Positions 1 through 7,419 of a stretch of DNA of 64,000 nucleotides are shown here, one piece after another. The DNA comes from an uncultured Oscillospiraceae bacterium. GTDB lineage: Bacteria > Bacillota > Clostridia > Oscillospirales > Oscillospiraceae. Positions within the stretch are counted from its first letter, which is position 1; each line of letters opens with the position of its first letter. A model generated the notes under the pieces. That model was given only the letters and a program-made list of their open reading frames with translations, did not search any database and was not told the DNA's origin. Made by a program: the position numbers and the translations under genes. The stretch spans positions 50,402-114,401 of the forward strand of contig CATZRD010000004.1 of assembly GCA_958423465.1 (NCBI GenBank), in the 5' to 3' direction.

Positions 1-1755
1 GGGGATGTTGTTGTAGCCGTAGAACCGGGCCACTTCCTCCGCCAGGTCCGGCATCCGGCGCACGTCGCCCCGCCAGGAGGGGACCGTGACCTGACGGCCC
101 TCCACCTGGAAGCCCAGACTGGTCAGGATGCGGACCATCTCGCTCTCGGCCACGTCGGTGCCCAGCAGGGCGTTGATCTTATCCGGCTCCAGAGGCAGCA
201 CCGTGGGCTGGGGGACGCAGTTGAGGATGTCGATGCAGCCGTCTACCACCTGGCCGGCTCCCAGCAGCTCCACCAGCTCGCAGGCCCGGTTGACGGCGGG
301 CAGGGTGTTCATGGGGTCCAGGCCCTTCTCAAACTTGGCGCTGGCCTCGGTGCGCATCCCCAGGGCCAGAGCGCCCTTGCGGATGCAGGTGCCGTCGAAG
401 CAGGCGGACTCGAACACCACGTCGGCGGTGTCGGCCACGATCTCGGAATTCTCGCCGCCCATGATGCCCGCCAGGCCCACGGCCCGGGTCTCGTCGGCGA
501 TGACCAGATGGTTGGCGCCGAGCCGGCGGACCTGGCCGTCCAGGGTGGTCAGCTCCTCGCCCTCCCGGGCCCGGCGGACGATGATCTTTCCGCCCTTCAC
601 GTAGCGGTAGTCAAAGGCGTGCATGGGCTGGCCGTATTCCAGCATGACGTAGTTGGTGATGTCCACGATGTTGTTGATGGGCCGCACGCCCATGCTCCGC
701 AGCCGCTCCCGCATCCACTTGGGGGAGGGGGCGATCTTTACATTGCGGACCATCCGGGCGGTGTACCGGGGCACCAGATCGGCGTCGGGGGTCTCCACGT
801 CCAGCAGGTCCCAGAGGCAGCCCTCCGCCCCGCCCTTCACCTGGGGGGTGTGGAGCCGCAGCTCGGAGCCGAAGGTGGCGGCGGCCTCCCGGGCCAGACC
901 GATGACGGAGAGGCAGTCCGGCCGGTTGGGGGTGATCTCGAACTCCACCACATGGTCGTCGGCGTTGATGACGGGCTTGATGTCGTCGCCGGGCTTGCAG
1001 TCCTCGTGGAGGACGAAAATGCCGTCAGGGATGCAGTGGGGGAACTCCGCCTGCTGGGCGTGGAGGTCCGCCAGGGTGCAGACGGTTCCGGTCTTGGTGT
1101 TGTAGGCCACCAGGTCGCCCGCATGGAGATTCGGGCAGGGGGTGGTGACGACGGCGGCGGAGGGGCCGTCCTTCTCAGCGTAGGACAGCGCGCAGGTCCA
1201 CAGGCCGTCCCCGGCGCTCTTGACGGCCTCCACCCTGGCGGCCACCACAGGGCCGTAGATCTTATGCCCGGGCTGGACGTCCGCGGGGATGGAGGGCTTG
1301 TCCGGGTCCAGAGGATGATAGTCCCCCAGAATGGCGGCGGGGGTGATGACCGCGTAGGGGAAGTCCCGGGTGTCCAGACCCAGCTCGTCCAGACCGCACA
1401 TCATGCCGTTGGACAAAACGCCCCGGAGATTGCCCTTTTCGATCTTTTTGCCCCCGGGGAGGGTGGACTTGTGCAGGGCCACGGGCACCAGGTCGCCTAC
1501 GTGGATGTTCCAGGCCCCGGTGACGATCTGGAGGGGGTCCTCCCCGCCCGCGTCCACCTGGCAGACCCACATATGGTCGCTGTTGGGGTGGCGCTCCATG
1601 GACAGGATCTGGCCCACTACCACGTTGGAGATCTCCGAGCCCAGGTCCTCGGTGGTCTCCACCTTGGACCCGGAGATGGTCATGGCCTCGGCGAATTCCT
1701 TATCGGAGGCGTCCACGGTGACGAACTCGTTGAGCCATTTACGGGATAAATTCAT
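1..1755 (-). CDS. pheT: phenylalanine--tRNA ligase beta subunit (3' end cut by window)
   Basis: Beta chain of the cytosolic (alpha-beta)2 phenylalanyl-tRNA synthetase, which charges tRNA-Phe. The start at 1755 (MNLSRKWLNEF) is typical of the family. The first 585 codons are present and the C-terminal anticodon-binding part lies beyond the window edge. The N-terminal EMAP-type tRNA-binding domain begins near residue 40 (LSMERHPNSDHM). It is interrupted by about 105 extra residues (roughly 136-240, nt 1036-1350) between the DFPYA and DGIFVL blocks, which normally sit next to each other. B3/B4-type sequence follows (NIVDITNYVM, GIMGGENSEI). It lies 18 bp after pheS and shares its T-box control. 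The frame is open through the insertion, so it looks genuine. Confidence 0.96.
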   Translation of the reverse strand, partial: MNLSRKWLNEFVTVDASDKEFAEAMTISGSKVETTEDLGSEISNVVVGQILSMERHPNSDHMWVCQVDAGGEDPLQIVTGAWNIHVGDLVPVALHKSTLPGGKKIEKGNLRGVLSNGMMCGLDELGLDTRDFPYAVITPAAILGDYHPLDPDKPSIPADVQPGHKIYGPVVAARVEAVKSAGDGLWTCALSYAEKDGPSAAVVTTPCPNLHAGDLVAYNTKTGTVCTLADLHAQQAEFPHCIPDGIFVLHEDCKPGDDIKPVINADDHVVEFEITPNRPDCLSVIGLAREAAATFGSELRLHTPQVKGGAEGCLWDLLDVETPDADLVPRYTARMVRNVKIAPSPKWMRERLRSMGVRPINNIVDITNYVMLEYGQPMHAFDYRYVKGGKIIVRRAREGEELTTLDGQVRRLGANHLVIADETRAVGLAGIMGGENSEIVADTADVVFESACFDGTCIRKGALALGMRTEASAKFEKGLDPMNTLPAVNRACELVELLGAGQVVDGCIDILNCVPQPTVLPLEPDKINALLGTDVAESEMVRILTSLGFQVEGRQVTVPSWRGDVRRMPDLAEEVARFYGYNNIP

Positions 1756-1773
1756 TTCAACTGCGCCCCTTTC

Positions 1774-2799
1774 TTAAAACTGCTCCAGGAATCGGACGTC
1801 GTTTTCAAAGATCAGCCGCAGGTCGGCAATCTTGAACCGGCGCATGGCCAGACGCTCCAGCCCCATGCCGAAGGCCCAGCCGGAGTACACCTCCGGATCG
1901 ATTCCGCTCATCTCCAGCACCCGGGGATGGATCATGCCGGCGCCCAGCACCTCGATCCAGCCCTCGCCCTTGCAGGTGGGGCAGCCCTTGCCGCCGCACT
2001 TGTGGCACTGCACGTCCATCTCGCAGCTGGGCTCGGTGAAGGGGAAGTGGTGGGGGCGGAAGCGGGTGACGGTGCCCTTGCCGAACAGCTGCTCCATGAC
2101 GGCGTTGAGGGTGCCCTTCAGATCCGCCATGGTGACGCCCTTGTCGATGACCATGCCCTCCACCTGGTGGAACATGGGGGAGTGGGTGGCGTCCGCCTCG
2201 TCCTTCCGGTACACCCGGCCGGGGGCCACGATGCGGATGGGCAGCTTCATGGTCTCCATGGCGTGGACCTGCATGGGGGAGGTCTGGGAGCGGAGCATCA
2301 CCCGGCTGTCCGTGTCAAAATAGAAGGTGTCGGACCAGTCCCGGGAGGGGTGGCCCTCCTCGGCGTTCAGCCGGTCAAAGTTGTAGTAGGCCAGCTCCAC
2401 CTCCGGCCCGTCCAGAATGGTGAAGCCCATGCCCACAAAGATGTCCTTCAGCTCGTCCAGAGCGATATACATGGGGTGCTTGTGGCCCAGCTCCACCGGC
2501 CGGCCGGGGATGGTCACGTCCAGGGCCTCGTCGGCCAGCCGCCGGTCCAGCGCGGCGGCCTCCAGCGCCCGGCCCTGCTCCTCCAGGGCCTTCTCCAGGG
2601 CGGCGCGGACGTCGTTGGCCAGCTGGCCCATAATGGGGCGCTCCTCGGCGGAGAGCCGGCCCATCTGCTTTAAAACGGCGGTCAGCTCCCCCTTCTTGCC
2701 CAGGTACTGGACCCGCAGGGCGTCCAGCTCCGCGGCGGCCTTGGCACCCGCGAAGGCGCTCAGCGCCTCGGCCCGGATCTTTGCTAACTGTTCTTTCAT
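1774..2799 (-). CDS. pheS: phenylalanine--tRNA ligase alpha subunit
   Basis: Catalytic alpha chain of phenylalanyl-tRNA synthetase, 341 residues, the usual family size. I chose ATG 2799 (MKEQLAKIRAEAL) because AAAGGAAG lies just upstream. The same frame stays open further upstream only across the T-box leader. The N-terminal coiled-coil tRNA-binding arm covers about residues 1-85. Class II catalytic signatures follow: LRSQTSPMQ, FRPHHFPFTEPSCEMDV and the motif 3 segment GWAFGMGLERLAM. A four-cysteine knuckle-like insert (CHKCGGKGCPTCKG) lies between them. Translated ahead of pheT and probably in one mRNA with it. Confidence 0.97.
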   Translation of the reverse strand: MKEQLAKIRAEALSAFAGAKAAAELDALRVQYLGKKGELTAVLKQMGRLSAEERPIMGQLANDVRAALEKALEEQGRALEAAALDRRLADEALDVTIPGRPVELGHKHPMYIALDELKDIFVGMGFTILDGPEVELAYYNFDRLNAEEGHPSRDWSDTFYFDTDSRVMLRSQTSPMQVHAMETMKLPIRIVAPGRVYRKDEADATHSPMFHQVEGMVIDKGVTMADLKGTLNAVMEQLFGKGTVTRFRPHHFPFTEPSCEMDVQCHKCGGKGCPTCKGEGWIEVLGAGMIHPRVLEMSGIDPEVYSGWAFGMGLERLAMRRFKIADLRLIFENDVRFLEQF

Positions 2800-2852
2800 C
2801 GGTGCGTTCTTCCTTTCAGAGGTTGATCGTGATGTCCCGCCCCTTGGCGGGA

Positions 2853-3092
2853 AACAAATAAAAAAGCCCCCGTCCCGATCTGGGGACGAAAGGCTCACCT
2901 TCCGCGGTACCACCCGCATTCGCGCCGTGCCCGGCGCGCGCTTGCCGCCCCTGTAACGGTGGGCCTCCGTCCCGCTCTCGCGGGCCGCTCCCGGGCGAAC
3001 CAAACGACACGCTCCAGGCAGGCTCTCAGCCGGTGACCCGCCCTCTCTTAGGACCGCAAGCTCGTTATTTTCCCGTTCCTCGCATTTGAACT
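2853..3092 (-). promoter_or_regulatory. T-box leader of pheST
   Basis: Uncharged-tRNA-sensing leader. Read on the minus strand it contains the T-box core GGGTGGTACCGCG (2903-2915). This is followed by a GC-rich hairpin and a T-run before pheS. A UUC triplet at 2999-2997 is a candidate phenylalanine specifier codon in stem I. The leader runs from a well-placed promoter (-10 at 3099-3104) to just before the pheS ribosome-binding site. Uncharged tRNA-Phe is expected to stabilise the antiterminator and raise pheST expression (known for the family). The specifier assignment is inference. Confidence 0.93.
2857..2895 (-). terminator. T-box regulated intrinsic terminator
   Basis: On the minus strand GCCTTTCGTCCCC and GGGACGGGGGC form a long stem followed by TTTTTTATTT. 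It lies directly after the T-box core, where the competing terminator of a T-box leader belongs. Confidence 0.88.
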
Positions 3093-3098
3093 TTTCTC

Positions 3099-3127
3099 TT
3101 TATATCACAAAACCGCTTGAAATGCAA
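3099..3127 (-). promoter_or_regulatory. promoter of pheST
   Basis: Minus-strand TTGCAT (3122-3127) and TATAAA (3099-3104) are separated by 17 bp. The predicted start near 3092 begins the T-box leader. Its -35 box abuts the -35 box of the divergent promoter at 3117-3145. Confidence 0.8.
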
Positions 3128-3145
3128 GAGGGAAATCGATATAAT
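3117..3145 (+). promoter_or_regulatory. promoter of nnrD operon
   Basis: TTGAAA (3117-3122) and a consensus TATAAT (3140-3145) are separated by 17 bp. The predicted start near 3152 leaves a very short leader before the gene at 3169. Confidence 0.8.
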
Positions 3146-3168
3146 AGCGACCAGCGAACGAGAGGGGG

Positions 3169-4026
3169 ATGCCTGTGGGAGCGGAGAACGGGGTGACGTA
3201 CATCGGACGGGACATGGTCCGGCGACTGCTGCCAGAGCGGGACCCCATGGGCCACAAGGGGACCTTTGGCCGGATCTGCGTCTACGGCGGGTCCGTGGGC
3301 TACACCGGGGCCCCGGTGTTCGCCGCCGAGGCCGCCGTCCGCTGCGGCAGCGGGCTGGTGACCCTTCTGACGCCGGCGGAGGTCTACCCCATCGCGGCGG
3401 CCCGGTGCGTCTGCGCCATGGCGCGGCCCGCGCCGGAGGACGCTTCCGGCCTGCTGGCGGCCATGGCCGCCGCCGACGCGGCGGTGATCGGTCCCGGCCT
3501 GGGCCGGGGGGAGACGGCGGAGAAAAACGTGCTGGCCCTGCTGCGGGCGCTGGAGACGCCGGCAGTGCTGGACGCCGACGGCATAAACGCGGCGGCGGCG
3601 CATATAGATATCCTGACAGACAGGCGGTCTCCCACCGTGGTCACCCCCCACGAGGGGGAGTTCCGGCGGCTGGGCGGGGACCTGACCCGGGGGCGGCGGC
3701 AGGCCGCGGCGGACTTTGCCCGCCGCCGCGGCTGCGTGCTGGTGCTGAAGGGGCCGGGGACTCTGGTGGCCGCCCCGGACGGACGGCTGGCGGAGAACAC
3801 CACCGGCAACGACGGCTGCGCCAAGGGCGGCAGCGGCGACGTGCTGGCGGGGATGATCGCCTCCCTCATGGGACAGGGAGCGAAGCCCTGGGAGGCGGCG
3901 GTGTGCGCCGTATGGCTCCACGGACGGGCGGCGGACCTGTGCCGGGACCGGCTCACCGCCTACGCCATGACCCCGGCGGATATGGTCGCCTGCCTGCCGG
4001 ACGTGTTCCGGGAGCTTCTGGAATAA
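3169..4026 (+). CDS. nnrD: ADP-dependent NAD(P)H-hydrate dehydratase
   Basis: Repairs NADH and NADPH that have become hydrated, using ADP (family knowledge for the YjeF C-terminal/CARKD domain). The 285-residue protein has the ribokinase-like fold signatures GTFGRICVYGGS near residue 31, VIGPGLGRGE near residue 105, TPHEGEF, and the phosphate-binding NTTGNDGCAKGGSGDVLAG near the C-terminus. The NnrE epimerase half found in many bifunctional homologs is absent. The start is uncertain: GAGAGGGGG sits directly against ATG 3169, while GTG 3193 has a better-spaced GGAG. First gene after its own promoter; a lipoprotein gene follows 27 bp later. Confidence 0.9.
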   Translation: MPVGAENGVTYIGRDMVRRLLPERDPMGHKGTFGRICVYGGSVGYTGAPVFAAEAAVRCGSGLVTLLTPAEVYPIAAARCVCAMARPAPEDASGLLAAMAAADAAVIGPGLGRGETAEKNVLALLRALETPAVLDADGINAAAAHIDILTDRRSPTVVTPHEGEFRRLGGDLTRGRRQAAADFARRRGCVLVLKGPGTLVAAPDGRLAENTTGNDGCAKGGSGDVLAGMIASLMGQGAKPWEAAVCAVWLHGRAADLCRDRLTAYAMTPADMVACLPDVFRELLE

Positions 4027-4053
4027 GAGGAATCAGATCAAGGAGGAAGAACT

Positions 4054-4740
4054 GTGCGAAAAGCCCTGCTTTTTGCACCAATGCTGCTGCTCCTGCTCAC
4101 CGCCTGCGGCGGGGAGGAGAAAGATCCGGCGGCCGCGCTCCAGCAGGAGTACGCCGCCCTGTCCGCCGCCACCATGGAGGCGGACGTCACCTGCAACTAC
4201 GACGACGAGGTCCGGCAGTATACGCTCCTGTGCGCCTACACACCGGCCAGCAGTACCGTCACCGTGCTGTCCCCGTCCAATCTGGCGGGGATCTCCGCCA
4301 CCGTGTCCCAGGGGGAGCTGCGCCTCAGCTATGAGGACATCTCCCTGGACGCGGGCAGCTACTCCGCCGCGGCCATCTCGCCGGTGGCGGCCCTGCCCAG
4401 GCTCATGGAGGCGGCGGCCCGGGGCTACATCACCGAGCAGAGCCGGGAGACGGTGGGGGACCGGCAGTGTCTGCGCCTGGCCTGCGACCTGGACAGCCAG
4501 AAGGGGACCCTGTACACCACCTGGTTCGACGAGGAGACCCTGCTGCCCCTGCGCAGCGAGATCAGCGTGGACGGCGCGGTGGTCTACGAGGTGGCCTGGA
4601 GCCGGTTCGAGGTCACCGAGGCCGCCCCCGGCGGCGAGGACCCGGGCCAGACGGCCCCGGCGCCTGACGCGGCCCAGCCTCCGGCGGAGGATGAGGGAAG
4701 TCAGGCCCCGGCGGGAGACGCTTCCACGGTACAGCAATAG
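4054..4740 (+). CDS. predicted lipoprotein, LolA-like fold possible
   Basis: A 228-residue secreted lipoprotein starting at GTG 4054 behind AAGGAGGAAG. The N-terminus is a short basic stretch, a leucine-rich core and the lipobox LLTAC, so Cys-17 should be lipidated and the protein anchored outside the membrane. The body (about residues 25-190) alternates beta strands, with a final strand pattern (TWFDEETLLPLRSEI) recalling LolA/LppX-type folds that hold lipid or sense it. The tail from about residue 190 is low-complexity, rich in Pro, Ala, Gly and Glu. No catalytic motif seen; function unknown. Probably cotranscribed with nnrD. Confidence 0.78.
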   Translation: MRKALLFAPMLLLLLTACGGEEKDPAAALQQEYAALSAATMEADVTCNYDDEVRQYTLLCAYTPASSTVTVLSPSNLAGISATVSQGELRLSYEDISLDAGSYSAAAISPVAALPRLMEAAARGYITEQSRETVGDRQCLRLACDLDSQKGTLYTTWFDEETLLPLRSEISVDGAVVYEVAWSRFEVTEAAPGGEDPGQTAPAPDAAQPPAEDEGSQAPAGDASTVQQ

Positions 4741-4853
4741 GAAAACAGGCGGGCGGGAGAGACTTCTCCCGCTCCCTGCCGCGTCCGCCGGCGGGCGGCG
4801 GGAATCCGCGATACGGCGGGCCGGAGGACCGGCCCGAAAGGAGGAGCCACACC

Positions 4854-5468
4854 ATGCCTATGAAGGACCATCTGCACACGGGGGAGCTGTATCTGCCCCA
4901 TGACGAGGAGATTATGCGGGACCAGCTCCGGCGGCTGGACCGCCTGTACGATTTCAACATGACCCGGCCCATCGAGCTGGACAGGCGGGAGGAGCTGCTG
5001 CGGGAGATGTTCGCGGAGATCGGGGAGAACTGCTACATCGAGCCGCCCCTCCACTCCAATTTCGGCGGCGGCCACGTCCACTTCGGCAAAAACATCTACG
5101 CGAATTTCGGCCTGACCCTGGTGGACGACACCCACATCTATGTGGGGGACTACACCATGTTCGGCCCCAACGTGGTGGTGGCCACGGCGGGACACCCCAT
5201 CCTCCCGGAGCTGCGGCAGCAGGGGTATCAGTACAACGCCCCCGTCCGTATCGGCAAAAACTGCTGGATCGGCGCGGGGGTGGTGATCGTGCCCGGCGTC
5301 ACCATCGGCGACAACGTGGTGGTGGGCGCGGGCAGCGTGGTCACAAGGGACCTGCCATCGGACGTGGTGGCCGTGGGGAACCCCTGCCGGGTCCTGCGGC
5401 CGGTGGGCCAGCGGGACAGGGAATTCTACTTCAAGGACCGGCGGATCCCCGGGGACCTGCTGGGATAG
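4854..5468 (+). CDS. maltose/galactoside-type O-acetyltransferase (hexapeptide repeat)
   Basis: Acetyl-CoA-dependent sugar O-acetyltransferase of the LacA/Maa/NodL family, 204 residues, family-typical length. The N-terminal Maa cap is followed by left-handed beta-helix hexapeptide repeats. The central block GDYTMFGPNVVVATAGHP carries the conserved catalytic His, and later repeats read IGKNCWIGAGVVIVPGVTIGDN and VVGAGSVVTRDLP. Start at 4854 follows GGAGG with 8 bp spacing; an in-frame ATG at 4860 is also possible. The acceptor sugar cannot be told from sequence. It lies between the lipoprotein and alr, and the 113-bp upstream gap holds only a weak GC hairpin near 4751-4770. Confidence 0.9.
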   Translation: MPMKDHLHTGELYLPHDEEIMRDQLRRLDRLYDFNMTRPIELDRREELLREMFAEIGENCYIEPPLHSNFGGGHVHFGKNIYANFGLTLVDDTHIYVGDYTMFGPNVVVATAGHPILPELRQQGYQYNAPVRIGKNCWIGAGVVIVPGVTIGDNVVVGAGSVVTRDLPSDVVAVGNPCRVLRPVGQRDREFYFKDRRIPGDLLG

Positions 5469-5506
5469 CGGCGCTTGCCTATACAAAAGAGCGGAAAGGA
5501 TATGCC

Positions 5507-6667
5507 ATGGATAGTACGTTGAAGCGGACCTGGGCGGAGATCGATCTGGACGCCCTGGCCCATAACTACCGGCGTCTGCGGGAGCGGATGGGGCCCGCCT
5601 CCCGGTTCCTGGGAGTGGTGAAGGCGGACGCCTACGGCCACGGGGCGGTAGAGGTGGCCCGTTCTCTGGCGGCCCTGGGGGCGGAGTATCTGGCGGTGTC
5701 CAGCATCGACGAGGCCGGCGAGCTGCGCCGGGCGGGCGTCCGGCTGCCTATTCTCCAACTGGGGCTGACCCCGCCGGAGCAGACGGAGCGGGTGCTGAGC
5801 TGCGGCGTGACCCAGTCGGTGTACAGTCTGGACGCGGCGGAGGCGTTCTCCCGGCGGGCGGAGGCCCTGGGGCAGAGAATGCGCTGCCACATCAAGCTGG
5901 ATACCGGTATGTCCCGTCTGGGCTTCCCCTGCGACGAGGCGAATTTTCAGCGGTCCCTGGAGGAGATCTGCCGGGCGTGCCGCCTGCCGGGGCTGGAGGC
6001 GGAGGGCATCTTCACCCACTTCGCCGTGTCTGACGAGCCGGAGGGGGAGGCGTACACCCTTATGCAGCATCGGCGGTTCGCCGCCATGCTCGGCGCTCTG
6101 GAGGAGCGGGGCGTCACCTTCGCCATCCGCCACTGCGCCAACAGCGGCGCCGCCGCCGGCTATCCCCAGTTCGCCTACGATATGTTCCGGCCCGGGATCC
6201 TCACCTACGGCGTGGGGGATCAGGCCCAGGCCCTGGGCCTGCGGCCGGTGATGACCCTGAAGTCCACGGTGGGCTGCGTGCGGCATCTGGGACCTGACAC
6301 CGCCGTCAGCTACGGCCTGACCTTCCGCACCCGGCGGCCCAGCCGGGTGGGGGTGCTGCCTATCGGCTACGCCGACGGGCTCCACCGGGTCCTCTCCAAC
6401 CGCTGGCAGGTGTGGACGCCTTACGGCGCCGCGCCGCTGGTGGGCCGGATCTGCATGGATATGTGCATGGCGGATCTGACGGACCTGCCCCAGGTGAAGG
6501 AGGGGGACGAGGTGGAGATCTTCGGCCCCCACCTCAGCGTCAACGACATGGCCAGGGCCGCCGGGACCATCTCCTACGAGCTGACCTGCGCCGTGAGCCG
6601 CCGGGTCCCCCGGGTGTACTTCCGGGACGGCCGGGAGACCGCCCGGGAGCTGCTGCTCCGGGGCTGA
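5507..6667 (+). CDS. alr: alanine racemase
   Basis: PLP-dependent interconversion of L- and D-alanine, supplying D-Ala for peptidoglycan. Length 386 residues, normal for Alr. The PLP lysine lies in VVKADAYGHGA near residue 39. The second catalytic tyrosine is expected in AVSYGLTFRT near residue 270, and GRICMDMCMADLT is the usual C-terminal signature. GGAAAGGAT precedes ATG 5507. It is followed by the MazF-type RNase gene, an order also found in Bacillus (alr-ndoAI-ndoA). The D-Ala ligase genes ddl and murF are 15 kb downstream in the same window. Confidence 0.97.
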   Translation: MDSTLKRTWAEIDLDALAHNYRRLRERMGPASRFLGVVKADAYGHGAVEVARSLAALGAEYLAVSSIDEAGELRRAGVRLPILQLGLTPPEQTERVLSCGVTQSVYSLDAAEAFSRRAEALGQRMRCHIKLDTGMSRLGFPCDEANFQRSLEEICRACRLPGLEAEGIFTHFAVSDEPEGEAYTLMQHRRFAAMLGALEERGVTFAIRHCANSGAAAGYPQFAYDMFRPGILTYGVGDQAQALGLRPVMTLKSTVGCVRHLGPDTAVSYGLTFRTRRPSRVGVLPIGYADGLHRVLSNRWQVWTPYGAAPLVGRICMDMCMADLTDLPQVKEGDEVEIFGPHLSVNDMARAAGTISYELTCAVSRRVPRVYFRDGRETARELLLRG

Positions 6668-6686
6668 GGACAAAGAGAAAAGCAGA

Positions 6687-6730
6687 GCGGACCGCCGCCC
6701 CGCCGCCGGGACGGAGGCCCGCCCTTTTTT
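6687..6730 (+). terminator. intrinsic terminator after alr
   Basis: GCGGACCGCCG (6687-6697) pairs with CGGAGGCCCGC (6712-6722), with two mismatches, and is followed by CCTTTTTT. It separates alr from the RNase gene. Confidence 0.65.
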
Positions 6731-6870
6731 CGCCGCCGGGTGTCCGCCGCCGGGGCCTCCGCATAGAATACTGCGGGGGTGGGAAACGACCGGTATAAAT
6801 TCCGCGGTCGCGTGGGAGAATGATAGTGGTCCAGTTGATTGGACACTTCTTCCGGCGGAGTGTGAACTTT

Positions 6871-7236
6871 GTGGATACAAGCGTGAAACGCGGCGACATC
6901 TATTACGCCGATCTCAGCCCGGTGGTGGGCAGCGAGCAGGGGGGCGTGCGGCCCGTGCTGATCGTCCAGAACGACACCGGCAACCGATACAGCCCCACGG
7001 TCATCGCGGCGGCGATCACCTCCCAGACCGGGAAGGCGCGCCTGCCCACCCATATCGAGCTGGAGGCGCAGCGGTATGGACTTTCCCGGGATTCCGTGGT
7101 GCTGCTGGAGCAGATCCGGACGCTGGATAAGCGGCGTCTGCGGGAGAAGATGGGCCGGGTGGACAGGGAACTGATGGACAAAGTGGACGCGGCCATCGCG
7201 GTGAGCTTCGGCCTGCACAGCGACCGGCTGGTGTGA
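6871..7236 (+). CDS. ndoA: MazF/PemK-type endoribonuclease (EndoA-like)
   Basis: Sequence-specific mRNA interferase of the MazF/EndoA family; about 121 residues from GTG 6871. The diagnostic block [21 protein letters not shown] and the later [13 protein letters not shown] closely match Bacillus EndoA. An ATG-started frame opens at 6820, but GGCGGAG at 6854-6860 lies 10 nt before GTG 6871, and the family begins right at the VKRGD block, so I prefer 6871. The usual antitoxin gene (EndoAI/MazE) is not found in the roughly 200 bp between alr and this gene. The toxin therefore looks orphan here; an antitoxin elsewhere is possible. Confidence 0.92.
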   Translation: MDTSVKRGDIYYADLSPVVGSEQGGVRPVLIVQNDTGNRYSPTVIAAAITSQTGKARLPTHIELEAQRYGLSRDSVVLLEQIRTLDKRRLREKMGRVDRELMDKVDAAIAVSFGLHSDRLV

Positions 7237-7257
7237 CGCCCAGGGGGCGGACAAAAA

Positions 7258-7291
7258 GGGACGGGAGGGAGCGAGCGCTCTCTCCCGTCCC
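7258..7291. terminator. hairpin after ndoA
   Basis: A near-perfect 16-bp stem (GGGACGGGAG.../...CTCCCGTCCC). The plus-strand side lacks a T-run, while the minus-strand side has TTTTT. It may stabilise or end the ndoA mRNA. Confidence 0.5.
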
Positions 7292-7318
7292 TGCGCTGCC
7301 GTGGAAATGGGGAAAATG

Positions 7319-7347
7319 TTGCTTCTCCTGGTGATTTATGGTAAAAT
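7319..7347 (+). promoter_or_regulatory. promoter of the solute-binding lipoprotein gene
   Basis: TTGCTT (7319-7324), 17 bp, TAAAAT (7342-7347). About 70 nt of leader precede the start at 7420. Confidence 0.65.
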
Positions 7348-7419
7348 GATGGCAGGTAAACTCCAAATACAGAACGCCGCGTTTTTGCCCGCGTGCCATG
7401 AACACCAGGAGGGATTGCT

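Noticed and set aside
6668..6870. Hidden MazE/EndoAI antitoxin gene
   Set aside because: The gap is too short for the usual 80-90 codons plus signals and is partly a terminator; no ORF with a ribbon-helix-helix start was found.
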